Positions 35,485 to 45,183 of a DNA stretch of 64,000 bases are shown in pieces. The DNA is from Embleya hyalina. Lineage in GTDB: Bacteria; Actinomycetota; Actinomycetes; Streptomycetales; Streptomycetaceae. Where the stretch lies: NCBI RefSeq assembly GCF_003967355.1, contig NZ_BIFH01000022.1, positions 248,001-312,000 of the forward strand, in the 5' to 3' direction. Positions within the stretch are counted from its first letter, which is position 1. Each line of letters opens with the position of its first letter. Position numbers and translations under genes: made by a program. The notes under the pieces were generated by a model that ran no database searches, was not told where the DNA came from, and saw nothing but the letters and a program-made list of their open reading frames with translations.

Positions 35485-37242
35485 ATGAAGAAACATCTGC
35501 CCGTTGCCGTCCTCGTGGCATTGGGCATGGTGATCACACTGGCTCCGTCGACGACGGACATGTCGAGCCCACGCCTCGGCACCACCGAGAGACCGTTCCT
35601 TCGGAATCTGTTCCCCTCGTGTGGATCGGCGTCGTCCTGGGACGATGGCGGGGATCGGCCGATGACTCCCGTGACGAAAACGCTCGACCCCCTGGAAAAG
35701 GGCCGTGACGATCGTCGTTCCGTCACGGTCGACGGCCATCTGGCCACCTCGTTCGTCCCGGTCGCGATGTCGCCCGGACACGAGGACGACGGATCCGTGA
35801 CAACCGCCACACCCACCGGCATCAAGGAAGTCGGCAACGCGGTCACCACCGATGGGGTGATCGGCGACGGGCCGCACGGCAGCCGTGGTGACGGCAGGGG
35901 CGACTTCGACTTCTATCGCGTCGACGCGGACGCCGGGCAAACGATCTCCGTGAAGGTCCGCAGTCGGTCCGGAACCCTCGACTCCGCGGTGACGCTCTAC
36001 GACGCCTCGGGAAACGTGGTGGCCACCGCCGACGACGTCCCGGGTGGTACGAACACCACCCTGATCGAAACCGTGGGCATCGGCGGGATCTACCACGTCA
36101 TGATCTCCGCCTCCGGATCACGGCCGGCCGACCCCTTCGATTCCGCCGGTGGCAACGGCGTCACCAGTGAAGGGCCGTACACACTCGACATCAGCGCGGG
36201 GGTCGTCGCGGCAACCGACTACACCGTGTGCCTGCGCAAGGGCGACGTGATAGGAGCCGCCGTGGACGGGGTTCCCGACAAGGTGGCGATCTACAGACCG
36301 GGCGGAACGGAAGCCGAGGGGTCGACCGGCAACGTGGCCCACAACCATCCGGCCAAGAGCCCCCTGCCCTCCGGAAAGCTGTCCGCCGACGACATCGCCG
36401 ACCGCACCGGCGTGTATCGGGTCCGGGTCTCCGGCGACGTCACGGGGTCGTACACACTCACGGTGCTGACGACCAGGCCGAACCTCGAACGGACCGGCCG
36501 CGTCCAGACGATCGTCCTGGACTTCGCCGGCGCCCGACTCGACCCCTCGATCTTCGCCGGCGCGGGACTGCCCCCGGTGGCAGCCGGGCCGCGGGCGACC
36601 AGCCCCATGCGCTCGTTTCTCGACGGGTGGGGTCTGGACGCCTCCGACGAACTCCCCCTGAGCGACGCGATCACTGCGGCTGTTCGTCGAAGCGTGCAAG
36701 CCGACGTCGACGCGAGCAACGTGAACCACCGGTTCGCCGTCCGCGTTCTCAACGGTGCGCGTGATCCCGAACCAGCCGACCCGAGCGACGTCGATCACGT
36801 GATCGTCGGCGGCACCGTCGCCGAGACCGGGCTGCCGACGCTGGGAGTGAGCACGTCGATCGACACCGGAAACTTCGACACACAGGACACCTCGATCATC
36901 ATGTTGGACGTGCTGAGCGGATCCGCCGACAACACCTCCTCGCTGAACCACTACATGACCCCACAAAGCAACAGGATCGCCTACATATCCCGAGTGATCG
37001 CGAATCTCGTCTCGCACGAGATCGGACACAGCGTGGGCAATTGGCACACCACTTCGGACGACGGCGTCTTCGGCCTGATGGACCACGACAAGTCGTTCAT
37101 GGACCCCGGCCCGGACGGCATCGGAGGAACATTCGACGACCCCGCGCCCCAACACTTCGGGGTCGACACCTTCTCCCCGGCGGACGGCCTGTCCGGAACC
37201 GAGGACACTCTCACGCGAACCGCCTTCGGCCTGTCACATTGA
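35485..37242 (+). CDS. Secreted zinc metallopeptidase with PPC-type domain
   Basis: A 585-residue protein with AAGGAG before the ATG. Signal peptide at 1-21 (MKKHLPVAVLVALGMVITLA). Residues about 115-240 form a pre-peptidase C-terminal (PPC)-like beta domain: DFDFYRVDADAGQTISVKVR, then SAVTLYDASGNVVATADD. A second such domain spans about 250-330. The catalytic part ends with HEIGHSVGNWH at 511-521, an HExxHxxxxxH zinc site as in metzincins, followed by a GLMDH segment whose Met may form the Met-turn. It is probably exported and acts outside the cell. No neighbour suggests the substrate. Confidence 0.82.
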   Translation: MKKHLPVAVLVALGMVITLAPSTTDMSSPRLGTTERPFLRNLFPSCGSASSWDDGGDRPMTPVTKTLDPLEKGRDDRRSVTVDGHLATSFVPVAMSPGHEDDGSVTTATPTGIKEVGNAVTTDGVIGDGPHGSRGDGRGDFDFYRVDADAGQTISVKVRSRSGTLDSAVTLYDASGNVVATADDVPGGTNTTLIETVGIGGIYHVMISASGSRPADPFDSAGGNGVTSEGPYTLDISAGVVAATDYTVCLRKGDVIGAAVDGVPDKVAIYRPGGTEAEGSTGNVAHNHPAKSPLPSGKLSADDIADRTGVYRVRVSGDVTGSYTLTVLTTRPNLERTGRVQTIVLDFAGARLDPSIFAGAGLPPVAAGPRATSPMRSFLDGWGLDASDELPLSDAITAAVRRSVQADVDASNVNHRFAVRVLNGARDPEPADPSDVDHVIVGGTVAETGLPTLGVSTSIDTGNFDTQDTSIIMLDVLSGSADNTSSLNHYMTPQSNRIAYISRVIANLVSHEIGHSVGNWHTTSDDGVFGLMDHDKSFMDPGPDGIGGTFDDPAPQHFGVDTFSPADGLSGTEDTLTRTAFGLSH

Positions 37243-37591
37243 GACGTCGTACCGATCGATGCCCGCCCGCCGCAGGGGCCACTCGTCGCTACGGACGCGC
37301 GAGGGCGACGACTTCGGGCCTTCGCCGCTCGAGCCCGCGCCCGCGCGAGCACCGCCTGCCGCCGCCGCACCTTACGAGAGGTCGCCCAGGCCACGTCGTC
37401 GGCCCGCCCCGGCAACTCCGCGAGGGGAACGCCGTTCCGAGCGACGGTAATGCAGCGGGCACGCACGAACACCGTCGGGAATCTCCTATCCCCGGGCGGT
37501 GATCTCGTGCAGCGTTGGCGAGTGTGCGGATGTTGCGCGAGCGAGCTTCGGCGCGGGTACGAGCGGCCGGCATGGTCCGCCTGATTCCACG
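37243..37591. other. No confident gene
   Basis: About 350 bases between the metallopeptidase and the Sel1-like gene; only Arg/Ala-rich open frames. It probably holds the promoter for the next three genes. Confidence 0.3.
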
Positions 37592-37861
37592 ATGCGAGGA
37601 ATCCGCAAGTGCGACCGGTATCGCCAGGCAGCGGAAGACGGCCACAACGGCACGATGTTCCGGATCGGCCGGCGAGGCTACCAGGGAGGCGACGTCGCGG
37701 AGGGCAAGCGCTGGTTCCGTCGTGCGGCCGCAGCGGGACATGCCGATTCGGCCAACGAACTCGGTGTGATTGCCTATGTGTCGGGCGATACCGGCCAGTC
37801 CGCAGGGTGGTACCGCAAGGCGGCCGACGAAACCCGAAACCCGCTGCCGCGAGGCCTGTGA
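37592..37861 (+). CDS. Short Sel1-repeat-like protein
   Basis: About 89 residues from an ATG at 37592. Two Sel1-type helical repeats can be read: AAEDGHNGTMFRIGRRGYQG, then AEGKRWFRRAAAAGHADSAN ELGVIAY (shown in two parts). The pattern A..G...A...LG is the family hallmark. Sel1 proteins act as interaction scaffolds; with only two repeats this may be a fragment. Its TGA overlaps the ATG of the next gene (TGATG), indicating an operon. Confidence 0.5.
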   Translation: MRGIRKCDRYRQAAEDGHNGTMFRIGRRGYQGGDVAEGKRWFRRAAAAGHADSANELGVIAYVSGDTGQSAGWYRKAADETRNPLPRGL

Positions 37862-38790
37862 TGTCAACTGATCTCGAAGCGCGTTTCTGGACCGACCCGT
37901 CTGCTTTCCGCCGCCCCCTGTCGGCGCTCCCCGTCCTGATCGAATCCCTCGGAACAGTGGAGGCTTCAGACCCCGTTTTCCACGGGTTCCGCGTTTTTTC
38001 AGAGAACAGCCTGCGCCCCATATTTCACCGGCAGGGGCATATGGATTCACGCGGTCTCCTCGCTGCTCTTGAGGTATGGGATTCTTCCACGTATTCATTC
38101 TCCATCCGAACGACGATGGCCCGACATGAGGTGGACCGAGGGAGTGGATTCATAAGGACGACATGCGTTCCCTTGACGCTCGAATGCCTCGGTGGAAGTT
38201 GCGTCGGACGCGCAGGAGAGTGGTGGATCGATGGAGATACTCGCCTTTCCATCGCGACTGCCGCGCCCTACGTTCTTCCGATCGGCAGCCGAGAGATCGT
38301 TTCGACGCCCGTCGATGTTCGGCGGAATGTGAACTTGTTCAAGCTGCTGTTGCGCACGGCCGTAGAAGAGCTGAGGCCAGTGGCCTTCAAGGTGTACACC
38401 GACGCCGGAGAGTTCCTTCCGTTCAATTCCCACATGGCTCACTTTGCGGGACCCGACGAAGTGCTCCGCGATATCGCCTTGATTCGGCGCTTGTATGCGG
38501 TTGGTCATCGTGGCCTGCAACTACCCCCGCTCGGGCAAGTAGGGGGAATTCTGGGGGATTTCATCTTCCATCTTTGGCGAACATCCGATCAACGTCGTCG
38601 ACTGCGCTGCGAACTCGACCAGGCTGTCGCCCTGGAGCGTCATGCCGACCGTGAAACCGTCCTGAATGCTGCCACTTCCGGCCAATACATACTCGATGCG
38701 GAGGCATCGGGCTTCACTGTCTCCGCCGGGCCGCACCCCCTGAATTCATTCATGGAGCAGTTCTACCTTGATATTCTTCGGGGAGAATGA
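37861..38790 (+). CDS. Hypothetical protein in lower-GC operon
   Basis: A 309-residue protein. The ATG at 37861 is formed within the stop of the previous gene. The base composition is visibly lower in GC than that of its neighbours, with many A/T third positions (ATT, TTT, GAT), which suggests recent arrival. It is a soluble protein with mixed alpha/beta character and no motif that I recognise; phrases such as FRVFSENSLRPIFHRQGHMD and GQYILDAEASGFTVSAGPHP do not point to a family. Its stop overlaps the next start as ATGA. Confidence 0.7.
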   Translation: MSTDLEARFWTDPSAFRRPLSALPVLIESLGTVEASDPVFHGFRVFSENSLRPIFHRQGHMDSRGLLAALEVWDSSTYSFSIRTTMARHEVDRGSGFIRTTCVPLTLECLGGSCVGRAGEWWIDGDTRLSIATAAPYVLPIGSREIVSTPVDVRRNVNLFKLLLRTAVEELRPVAFKVYTDAGEFLPFNSHMAHFAGPDEVLRDIALIRRLYAVGHRGLQLPPLGQVGGILGDFIFHLWRTSDQRRRLRCELDQAVALERHADRETVLNAATSGQYILDAEASGFTVSAGPHPLNSFMEQFYLDILRGE

Positions 38791-39708
38791 CATCTCCCGC
38801 GTCCGCGCGAAATTGGTACCCGGTCGTAGACGCCCGATTTCCATGCCGACTTCTACGCCCGGCAGTTCGAGCTGCACGACATCTGCGAGCCGATCGGCGC
38901 ATCGGAGGTGTTGCTGATGATCGACATCGAAGTGCACTGGGACGCCGACTACTGGCTCGACGAGGGCGTGCCTCGTACGGCGCGCGGCGTGGAGAAGGTC
39001 CGCGCACGCTGCGGTGCGGATGCGTATGCCCGGGTGACGGAGGCTCTGCCTGCCCGCCTCGGCTCGGATGACGGCCCGGTGACCGTGAGTCTCTCGATTC
39101 CCGCGCCGCACGGAGACTTGGACCGATCGGAGTCGTTACCGCCGCCGCGACACCACACATGCCTCCCGCGTCGCCACATCGTCGCCGCGGCCCAGGAACT
39201 GCGGGCCCTGCGAGGAGCCGGCCGGGATCCGACCGCAATCCTGCGAATCCTGCATGCGCGAACACTCCGTTCGCCCCAGGGCTCGCCTGCCGAGCGAGCC
39301 GGTGCGGCGCCGACCGCGATGGCTTTGATGTGGACGATGCATCAAGCGTTCGGCCTCGCCTTGTCGGAGTGCCTCGAGATCGGCGCTTGGCGGACAGGCC
39401 GTATGGCGGACGATGAACTCGACGACGTCCTCGGCCGCCGCCTTTCCCAAACCGAGCATCACTGGAACCTGCCGGACCGAATTCGCGATGCTCATCGTTC
39501 CGGCTACAGCATCGCCCCCATACTCCGCACCGAACACGTCCGCGCAGGGCGGATGTGGCTCATCCGTCACCTACTGGAAGCGTTCGGATTCGACCAAGGG
39601 ATCGAACTCGGGGCGGCGATGGGCATCGTGGATCAAGCGCTGGACCACAACGATCGAGGGGCCGACGCGCTGCTGCAAGCCGCGTTGGGCGCCGCCGACG
39701 TCGGGTGA
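38787..39708 (+). pseudogene. Hypothetical protein, frameshifted near its start
   Basis: An ATG at 38787 overlapping the previous stop (ATGA) begins MTSPASARNWYPVVDA. From about 38836 the coding sequence continues in the next frame: DFHADFYARQFELHDICEPI, then through a GTG at 38908 to the stop at 39708. No start codon exists in the second frame before 38908, so the native gene probably ran from 38787 and now carries one frameshift (or a sequencing error). The 266-residue second part is acidic, with a helical C terminus (GYSIAPILRTEHVRAGRMWL). Function unknown; third gene of the lower-GC operon. Confidence 0.55.
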
Positions 39709-39873
39709 CCGCGGCCGCCCCCGGATTCGGTACGCCAACGCCCACTCCACCGTGACATCGCGCGGGTCCGTCCCGGGTCACCGCACCGCGGTTCGGGACG
39801 ACCATGCTTCACGGCCGCGGGCCGTGCGTCCGCGTGCTCCAATGGGTCCGCGATCGCTTTCTCCGCAACCGAG

Positions 39874-40881
39874 TTGCTGGCTCGAGCGCGTACGGAGGCG
39901 GTTGCGGCAGCGAGCGCGAGCGTGCCGCCCGACGTGGAGAGCGGCGCGATCGGCGAACTCGTGATGGTGATGGACCACTGGCCCTTGACCGAATCCGCCG
40001 TGGCCATGGAGCGGGTCATTCGACAGAGCCGCGAGCCGGCTCTGATGCCGTTGTGGGTCACGTTGCTCGCCGCTGTCCCCGACATGCCCCCCGATTGTGC
40101 GCGCTGCCTGCCGTATCTGGTCGTGGATACCGTGGCCTCCCTCGACGAACCCGGGGTACCGGTCGCGCTGTCGGGCGTGTTGTCCGACGCCGGTCGAACG
40201 CCGGACCTTCGTCGTGCGGCCGCGGCGGCACTGGGCGTCCACGGTGATCCGGCCGCGGTCGAGGGTCTGCGGGCCGCACTGGTGTACGCCGACTCGGATG
40301 ACGGGGAACTGCGGGCCTTGGCGCTGGAAGCGGCGATGGCTCTGGCCAAGCTGGGTGACACATCCGGATCGAGCCTGTCCATCACCGCTCTGCACGACGA
40401 GTCGCCCCTGGTCAGGGAACTCGCCGTGCGGGCTCTGGATCTGATCCGCCCGCCGGGAGCGGTTCGGTTGTGGGCGCAGGCCCTGGGTGATCCCGACAAT
40501 CATGTCCGATTCTCCGCGATGTGGGCACTCGTCGAAGTCGGCACCCCCGAGGCCATCGAACTCGTACTGCCCCTCGCCGACGACCCGGACCCCGATCTGG
40601 CCGAGAACTGTGCGGTCCTGGTGGGGCGTCTGATCGGTCTGTCGATCGATCCGGACGTCGACGATCCGCCCGACCGTGCGCGACTGACCGCCGCTTGGCG
40701 GCAAATGAACGACACGGGCGACGAGGGGGCCGCGCCCCGGCGGCGTCGCCGAGGCAACCTGACGCAGCCCAGGGTGGAAACACGGGAGGCTCGATGGTCG
40801 GACGGTGGCCCCACGGCCCGCGTGTCGGGCCCGTGCCCGACCGCCGCGTCCTCCTGTCTCACGAGGTGTAGTCCGCGTTGA
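39874..40881 (+). CDS. HEAT-repeat protein
   Basis: Up to 335 residues from a TTG at 39874; no ATG is available upstream in frame. The body consists of HEAT-type helical pairs, for example PDLRRAAAAALGVHGDPAAV, SPLVRELAVRALDLI and NHVRFSAMWALVEVGTPEAI. There are about five repeats. Such proteins are binding scaffolds and are common near toxin or kinase genes in streptomycetes. The last 50 residues are Arg-rich and overlap the 3' end of the convergent argJ-like gene by 23 bases. Confidence 0.7.
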   Translation: MLARARTEAVAAASASVPPDVESGAIGELVMVMDHWPLTESAVAMERVIRQSREPALMPLWVTLLAAVPDMPPDCARCLPYLVVDTVASLDEPGVPVALSGVLSDAGRTPDLRRAAAAALGVHGDPAAVEGLRAALVYADSDDGELRALALEAAMALAKLGDTSGSSLSITALHDESPLVRELAVRALDLIRPPGAVRLWAQALGDPDNHVRFSAMWALVEVGTPEAIELVLPLADDPDPDLAENCAVLVGRLIGLSIDPDVDDPPDRARLTAAWRQMNDTGDEGAAPRRRRRGNLTQPRVETREARWSDGGPTARVSGPCPTAASSCLTRCSPR

Positions 40882-42055
40882 CGCGGATGTATCCCTCGGA
40901 GAGGTCGCAGCCGTAGACGGTGGCGGTGGCGTCGCCGAGGCCGAGGGTGATGGTGATGTCGACCTCGTCCCGCCGCATGATGTCGACGAGTTGGTCGAGG
41001 GTGTCCGGTTCGGGTTCTCGGGGGTAGACCTCGATCGGGCCGAACCGCACGGTCACCTTGTTCGGTTCGATGTCCGTGTCGTCGCTGTTCTTGCCGATGG
41101 CCATGACGACCCTGCCCCAGTTCGGGTCGGCTCCGTGGACGGCGGTCTTCACCAGGGGCGAGTTCACCACGGTTTTCGCGACGCGTTTGGCCTGCCGGTA
41201 GTCCCGGGCCCGGCCGACGGTCACACGCAGAAGCTTGGTCGCGCCTTCGCCGTCACCGGCCAGTTGTGTGGTCAGGTCCAGACACAGGTCGGCGAGCGCG
41301 AGGGAGAACGCCGCAAGGTCGACGGGGCCGGCCGCGCCGTTGGCGATCAACGCCACGGTGTCGGAGGTGGATGTGTCGGTGTCCACGCTCAGACAGTTGA
41401 ACGTCTTGTCCACGGCGCCGCGAAGCGCGGCGTCCAGGTCGCCCGGGGCGAGGGCGGCGTCGGTGAACACGTAGGCGAGCATGGTGGCCATGTCCGGTTC
41501 CAGCATGCCGACACCCTTGGCGACGCCGACGATGCGGGCCGGACCGACGGTCCGTTCGGCAGTCTTCGGCCGCGTATCGGTGGTCATCATCGCGCGAGCC
41601 ACGTCCAGCGGTCCCGCCTCGAAGGCCGCCGGACCGCGCTGCGCGGTCTCGTCGAGGTGGGCGCGGATGGTGTCCATCGGCAGTGGACGCCCGATGACCC
41701 CGGTGGAGCCGATGAGCACCTCGCCCTCGGGGATGTCCAGGATCCCGGCGACCCGGCGGACGACCTCGGCGGCGTTCTCCTCGCCCTGCCGCCCGGTGGC
41801 AACGTTGGCATTCTTCGCCAACGTACAAAGAGCCCGGAGGTGTTGTCCGGCGGCGTGTGCGCGGCTGAGCACCACGGCCGGCCCCGCGAAGCGGCTCCGA
41901 GTGAACATCGCCGCGCTGACGGACGGCCGGTCCGACGCCACGATCGAGATGTCGTCCCCCCGGTCGCGCATCCCACCATGGCCGGTGTAGGCCCGGAAGC
42001 CGTTGGGCCACGTCAGCGACGCACACCCTTCACTGTCTGCATGAATATGTGTCAT
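40859..42055 (-). CDS. ArgJ-like ornithine/glutamate N-acetyltransferase
   Basis: A 398-residue Ntn-type enzyme from the ATG at 42055. ArgJ moves acetyl from N-acetylornithine to glutamate and is made as a proenzyme that cuts itself. The self-cleavage motif is present: AKGVGMLEPDMATMLAYVFT, with cleavage expected between Ala190 and Thr191, the nucleophile. The IGSTGVIG segment (115-122) gives the oxyanion hole, and DPNWGRVVMAIGK is also characteristic. No arg genes lie beside it, so it is probably a second copy or one devoted to another pathway, as known for the OAT proteins of clavam clusters. No such cluster is visible here. Confidence 0.9.
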   Translation of the reverse strand: MTHIHADSEGCASLTWPNGFRAYTGHGGMRDRGDDISIVASDRPSVSAAMFTRSRFAGPAVVLSRAHAAGQHLRALCTLAKNANVATGRQGEENAAEVVRRVAGILDIPEGEVLIGSTGVIGRPLPMDTIRAHLDETAQRGPAAFEAGPLDVARAMMTTDTRPKTAERTVGPARIVGVAKGVGMLEPDMATMLAYVFTDAALAPGDLDAALRGAVDKTFNCLSVDTDTSTSDTVALIANGAAGPVDLAAFSLALADLCLDLTTQLAGDGEGATKLLRVTVGRARDYRQAKRVAKTVVNSPLVKTAVHGADPNWGRVVMAIGKNSDDTDIEPNKVTVRFGPIEVYPREPEPDTLDQLVDIMRRDEVDITITLGLGDATATVYGCDLSEGYIRVNADYTS

Positions 42056-42261
42056 GCGGCATACAGTCGCATCGTGATCGTCGGCGCGTCCAGCACTTTT
42101 CGCCATGCCGCGCGGCCGCCCGTGAGCCCGCGTTCGATTGCCCTCGCCGCTCCGCGGCCCGGAGGATCGGCCAAGGCGATCAGAGGCACACGCGCGTCCG
42201 TTCCGCGACCGTGTGGCCGGCGCCGGATGCCCTCGCTGTCCGCGATACGCGGGTCACTCCA

Positions 42262-42444
42262 CCTCGGCGCGCGGAGGAAGTCACCAACGTCGCCGACGGA
42301 TCGATCCGGCACTTCCATCGCCAGGAAGTGACCGCCGGTGTCGAGTTCGGTCCGGCGCACGATGTCGTGGTTCCGTTCGGCCCAGGGGCGCACGGTCACG
42401 TCGTGGGCCGAAGGGAGCACGGCGGCGATGAGTCCGGCGTCCGT
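42262..42444 (-). pseudogene. C-terminal remnant of an epoxide hydrolase
   Basis: About 61 codons read VRPWAERNHDIVRRTELDTG, then GHFLAMEVPDRSVGDVGDFL. Epoxide hydrolases of the alpha/beta type end with AERxxNIVHWxExDRGGHFAAxExPDLxVxDIRxFF, where the GGHF His is catalytic. The rest of the enzyme (fold, nucleophile Asp) is missing upstream, so this is a truncated remnant. Confidence 0.6.
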
Positions 42445-43527
42445 TCGCGTGCGGCTACAGGAGGTTCGGCGAAATGAACCCGAGCTCGGTGCCCGGGAGT
42501 CCGAAGATGCGCTCCGGCGCCAGGCGTTGGGCGCGTTGGGGTCACCGGCTGTACCGGCCGTGCCCCGACAACCGGCGTCGCACGGTGGTCTCGTCGAGGA
42601 CGACACCCGGCTCCGTGCGCCGAGCCTCCGCGTCCGAACCGGCGGCGAACTCCCCGGCGGAGGACCACCTTTGCGCACCAGGCTCGCGGCGCATGCGCGT
42701 GTTCGCGACCCGTTCGGAATCCGGTGTGGTGTGGTCGCGGTGGTGCTGCCGACGGGTGCTCCCCAGCGGCTGCGGCGAACCCGCCCCGCCCCGCCGCACG
42801 CGAGACGACCATGAAACCGGGCCACCCGCGGCATCGGCCCGGCGGGCCCGTCACCGGCACCGCCAAGGAGAACCTTCCCACCGCGCAGGTTGTATTTCCG
42901 GGTCACGGTCGACACCGACAACCGCCTCATGAGCGGCACGTCGACGACCCGGGCGCTCGAGTACCAATGACCGACCGGCCCACGGTCGTCCGAGGCGGCC
43001 GGGTCGCGATCACCGCGCCCGCGCGCCGGAACCGGCGAGGCCGCGCCGCGCGCCGGCCCGGGCGCGGTTGATCGAACCCGATCGCGCCACCACGCCGTTG
43101 CACCGCCACACCGCCGAGATCGACACCCGGACCCGCCGGGCCGAAAACCGCCTCCACGAAGGCCCCACCACCGCGACGACCCCACCCACGCCGCACGGCG
43201 CGAGCAATACCCCGGCCACACGCGCGCCACCGTGGAAGGTGACCACCGGCGCCGACCCGAGCGTGCTGCGCCGCCGCATCGATCGCCCGGCCGCGCCCAG
43301 CCCCGCACGCGATGCGCGCGCCGGAGCAGGACCCCGCCCAGCCGTTCGCTCCGCCGTTCGGGGAGCCGATGTGGATCGCTCGACTCTCGGCAGGCACCGC
43401 CGCAGGCCGGCGCCCCCGCGCCATCGCGAAGGCGGCCGACCGGTAGGGGATTTCGTGCGGGGGCGGTCCGGCGGGCGGGAACTTCAGCCGGTGGGGCGTC
43501 GGGGTCGGCGTGTCGCCCCGCAGTGGG
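42445..43527. other. Long decayed stretch without a gene
   Basis: About 1.1 kb with open frames on both strands that are Arg/Gly/Pro-rich with no start signal and no family resemblance. With the epoxide hydrolase remnant it looks like degenerating sequence. Confidence 0.4.
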
Positions 43528-43686
43528 TCACTCGGCCTGTTCGCCTTCCGGGCGGGTGTGTCGGCGGGCGCGGCGTCGCACGAGACGGCGGACGGCCGAG
43601 GGGGCGAAGGCGGCGGCGAGTGCGGAGGGCAGGCCGGCCGCGAGACCGACGGTGGCCTGTGCGAGGAGCAGTCGGATGAAGGTCAT
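43528..43686 (-). CDS. Small hydrophobic protein, 52 aa
   Basis: MTFIRLLLAQATVGLAAGLP begins a 52-residue product with one hydrophobic helix (about 3-28) and a strongly basic C-terminal tail rich in Arg. A G-rich ribosome site (GGGGGA) stands 6 bases before the ATG at 43686. The layout suits a small membrane-bound peptide with its tail in the cytoplasm. Function unknown. Confidence 0.45.
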   Translation of the reverse strand: MTFIRLLLAQATVGLAAGLPSALAAAFAPSAVRRLVRRRARRHTRPEGEQAE

Positions 43687-43899
43687 GGCGTCCCCCGGGG
43701 TGCGGGCGGTTCCCGGTGGCGGGTGCCTCCGGTGTCTCCTTGATAGGCGGGTGCCGCCGCAGGACCATGCATCCTGCGCGAAGTCGCCTCGCACCTGAGC
43801 AAGTTGGGGAAACCGCAGGTGAGGGCGCAGATGTAGCCCTAGGCTCGTGGGCGGGGTTGGGGCGCAAGTTGCGGCGCAACACCGGGGGAGGGGTGCGCT

Positions 43900-45183
43900 G
43901 TGGCGGATCTGGAGGACGTGGGCACGCCGGAGGGTTTCACCGCGGTGTTGGTGGCGCTGCTGGACGAGGCGCTGTGCACGCAATCGGCGGCTTCGTTGGC
44001 GAGGGCCGCGGGCATCGCCGAGAACAGCATCGCGAACTGGCGGGCCGGCGCGATTCCGCAGGCCGGCCCGTTGGACGAACTGCTGTCCTCGTGCCGGGTT
44101 TCGACGGAGCGGGCCAGGCTCTGGCAGCAGGCGCGCACCCGTGCCGCGCGAGTCCGCAACGCCCGCCGTACCGACGCGCCGCACGGTCGCGGCCGGCTGG
44201 GAGGCAACCACCTGCTTGCGGGCTTCGCCGGCCCCCCGGCGTGGATCGCGGTCTTCGGTCGGGCCCCCTTCCGTCTGTACGTCGGCACGGCGGCGGGAGA
44301 GGAGGTCGTCGTGGACCTGGAGACCGGGGACCGGCTCGCGGACACCTCGTGGGCGGACCGGCGCGCAGCGGCGCAACGCCAGGTCGGCGAGCGCGGGTAC
44401 GTCCAGGTCGACCGTGACGGCTCCGTCGCCGTGTGGGTGACGCTGCCCGACGGGAACGGGAGAGTGGAGGTCCGCAGCCCCTGGGTCGACGAGCGGGACT
44501 ACGAGACGATCACCTGCACCGCGGTGGTGCAGCCCGGCGACACGCTCACCCCGATCGCGTATTCGTCGGATCGGGAGTGCCGGGCCTTCGCGATCGGCGG
44601 CACCCTGTTCGTGTACCGCGGGCACGCTCTCGGAGAGGCCCGGAGCCCGTACGCACAAAGTGTGCCGAATCCACGCGACAGCTATCCGTCCTCGCGGCCG
44701 GAGCAGATCTCACACGTTATCGTGGCGCCGGACGGCGACCTGATCGTGACCGTCTCGGAGGTATCCGGTGTGGACCTGTGGGACCCGGCCTCCCTGCGCG
44801 TGGTCGGCAAGCCCTTCGGGGTCCCCGGCCGGGTCGAGGCGGTGGAACTGTCCCCGGACGGGACGGTGCTCGCCGTGGCCTCGGGCGGTGCCGTGCACCT
44901 GTTCGACCCCTACGGCCTGCGCGACCGGAGCGGCCGGCCGCTCGACGGCCACACCGGCGAGGTCCGGCTCATGCGTTTCTCCCCGGACGGCACACTCCTG
45001 GCGACCAGCGGCGTCCACGGCGGCGTGCGCCTGTGGGACCCGGCCACCGGCCTTCCGCTCGCCGACCGCCTGGCCCACGACCCCGATACCGTCCTGCGCT
45101 TCGCGTTCTCCCCCGACGGCAGCCGGTTCGCCGTCGCCGAGGCGGCCGGGATCCGCGTCCACACTCTGCACCCGAAGACCTGA
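43900..45183 (+). CDS. WD40-repeat protein with N-terminal HTH-like region
   Basis: A 427-residue protein starting with GTG at 43900 after a G-rich ribosome site. Residues 10-60 read like a helix-turn-helix (SLARAAGIAENSIANWRAG), suggesting DNA or partner binding. The C-terminal half has clear WD40 blades: AVELSPDGTVLAVASGGAVH, RLMRFSPDGTLLATSGVHGG followed by VRLWDP, and RFAFSPDGSRFAVAEAAG. Three or four canonical and several degenerate blades make up a propeller. Similar HTH-propeller proteins are common in streptomycetes; their targets are not known. Confidence 0.78.
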   Translation: MADLEDVGTPEGFTAVLVALLDEALCTQSAASLARAAGIAENSIANWRAGAIPQAGPLDELLSSCRVSTERARLWQQARTRAARVRNARRTDAPHGRGRLGGNHLLAGFAGPPAWIAVFGRAPFRLYVGTAAGEEVVVDLETGDRLADTSWADRRAAAQRQVGERGYVQVDRDGSVAVWVTLPDGNGRVEVRSPWVDERDYETITCTAVVQPGDTLTPIAYSSDRECRAFAIGGTLFVYRGHALGEARSPYAQSVPNPRDSYPSSRPEQISHVIVAPDGDLIVTVSEVSGVDLWDPASLRVVGKPFGVPGRVEAVELSPDGTVLAVASGGAVHLFDPYGLRDRSGRPLDGHTGEVRLMRFSPDGTLLATSGVHGGVRLWDPATGLPLADRLAHDPDTVLRFAFSPDGSRFAVAEAAGIRVHTLHPKT

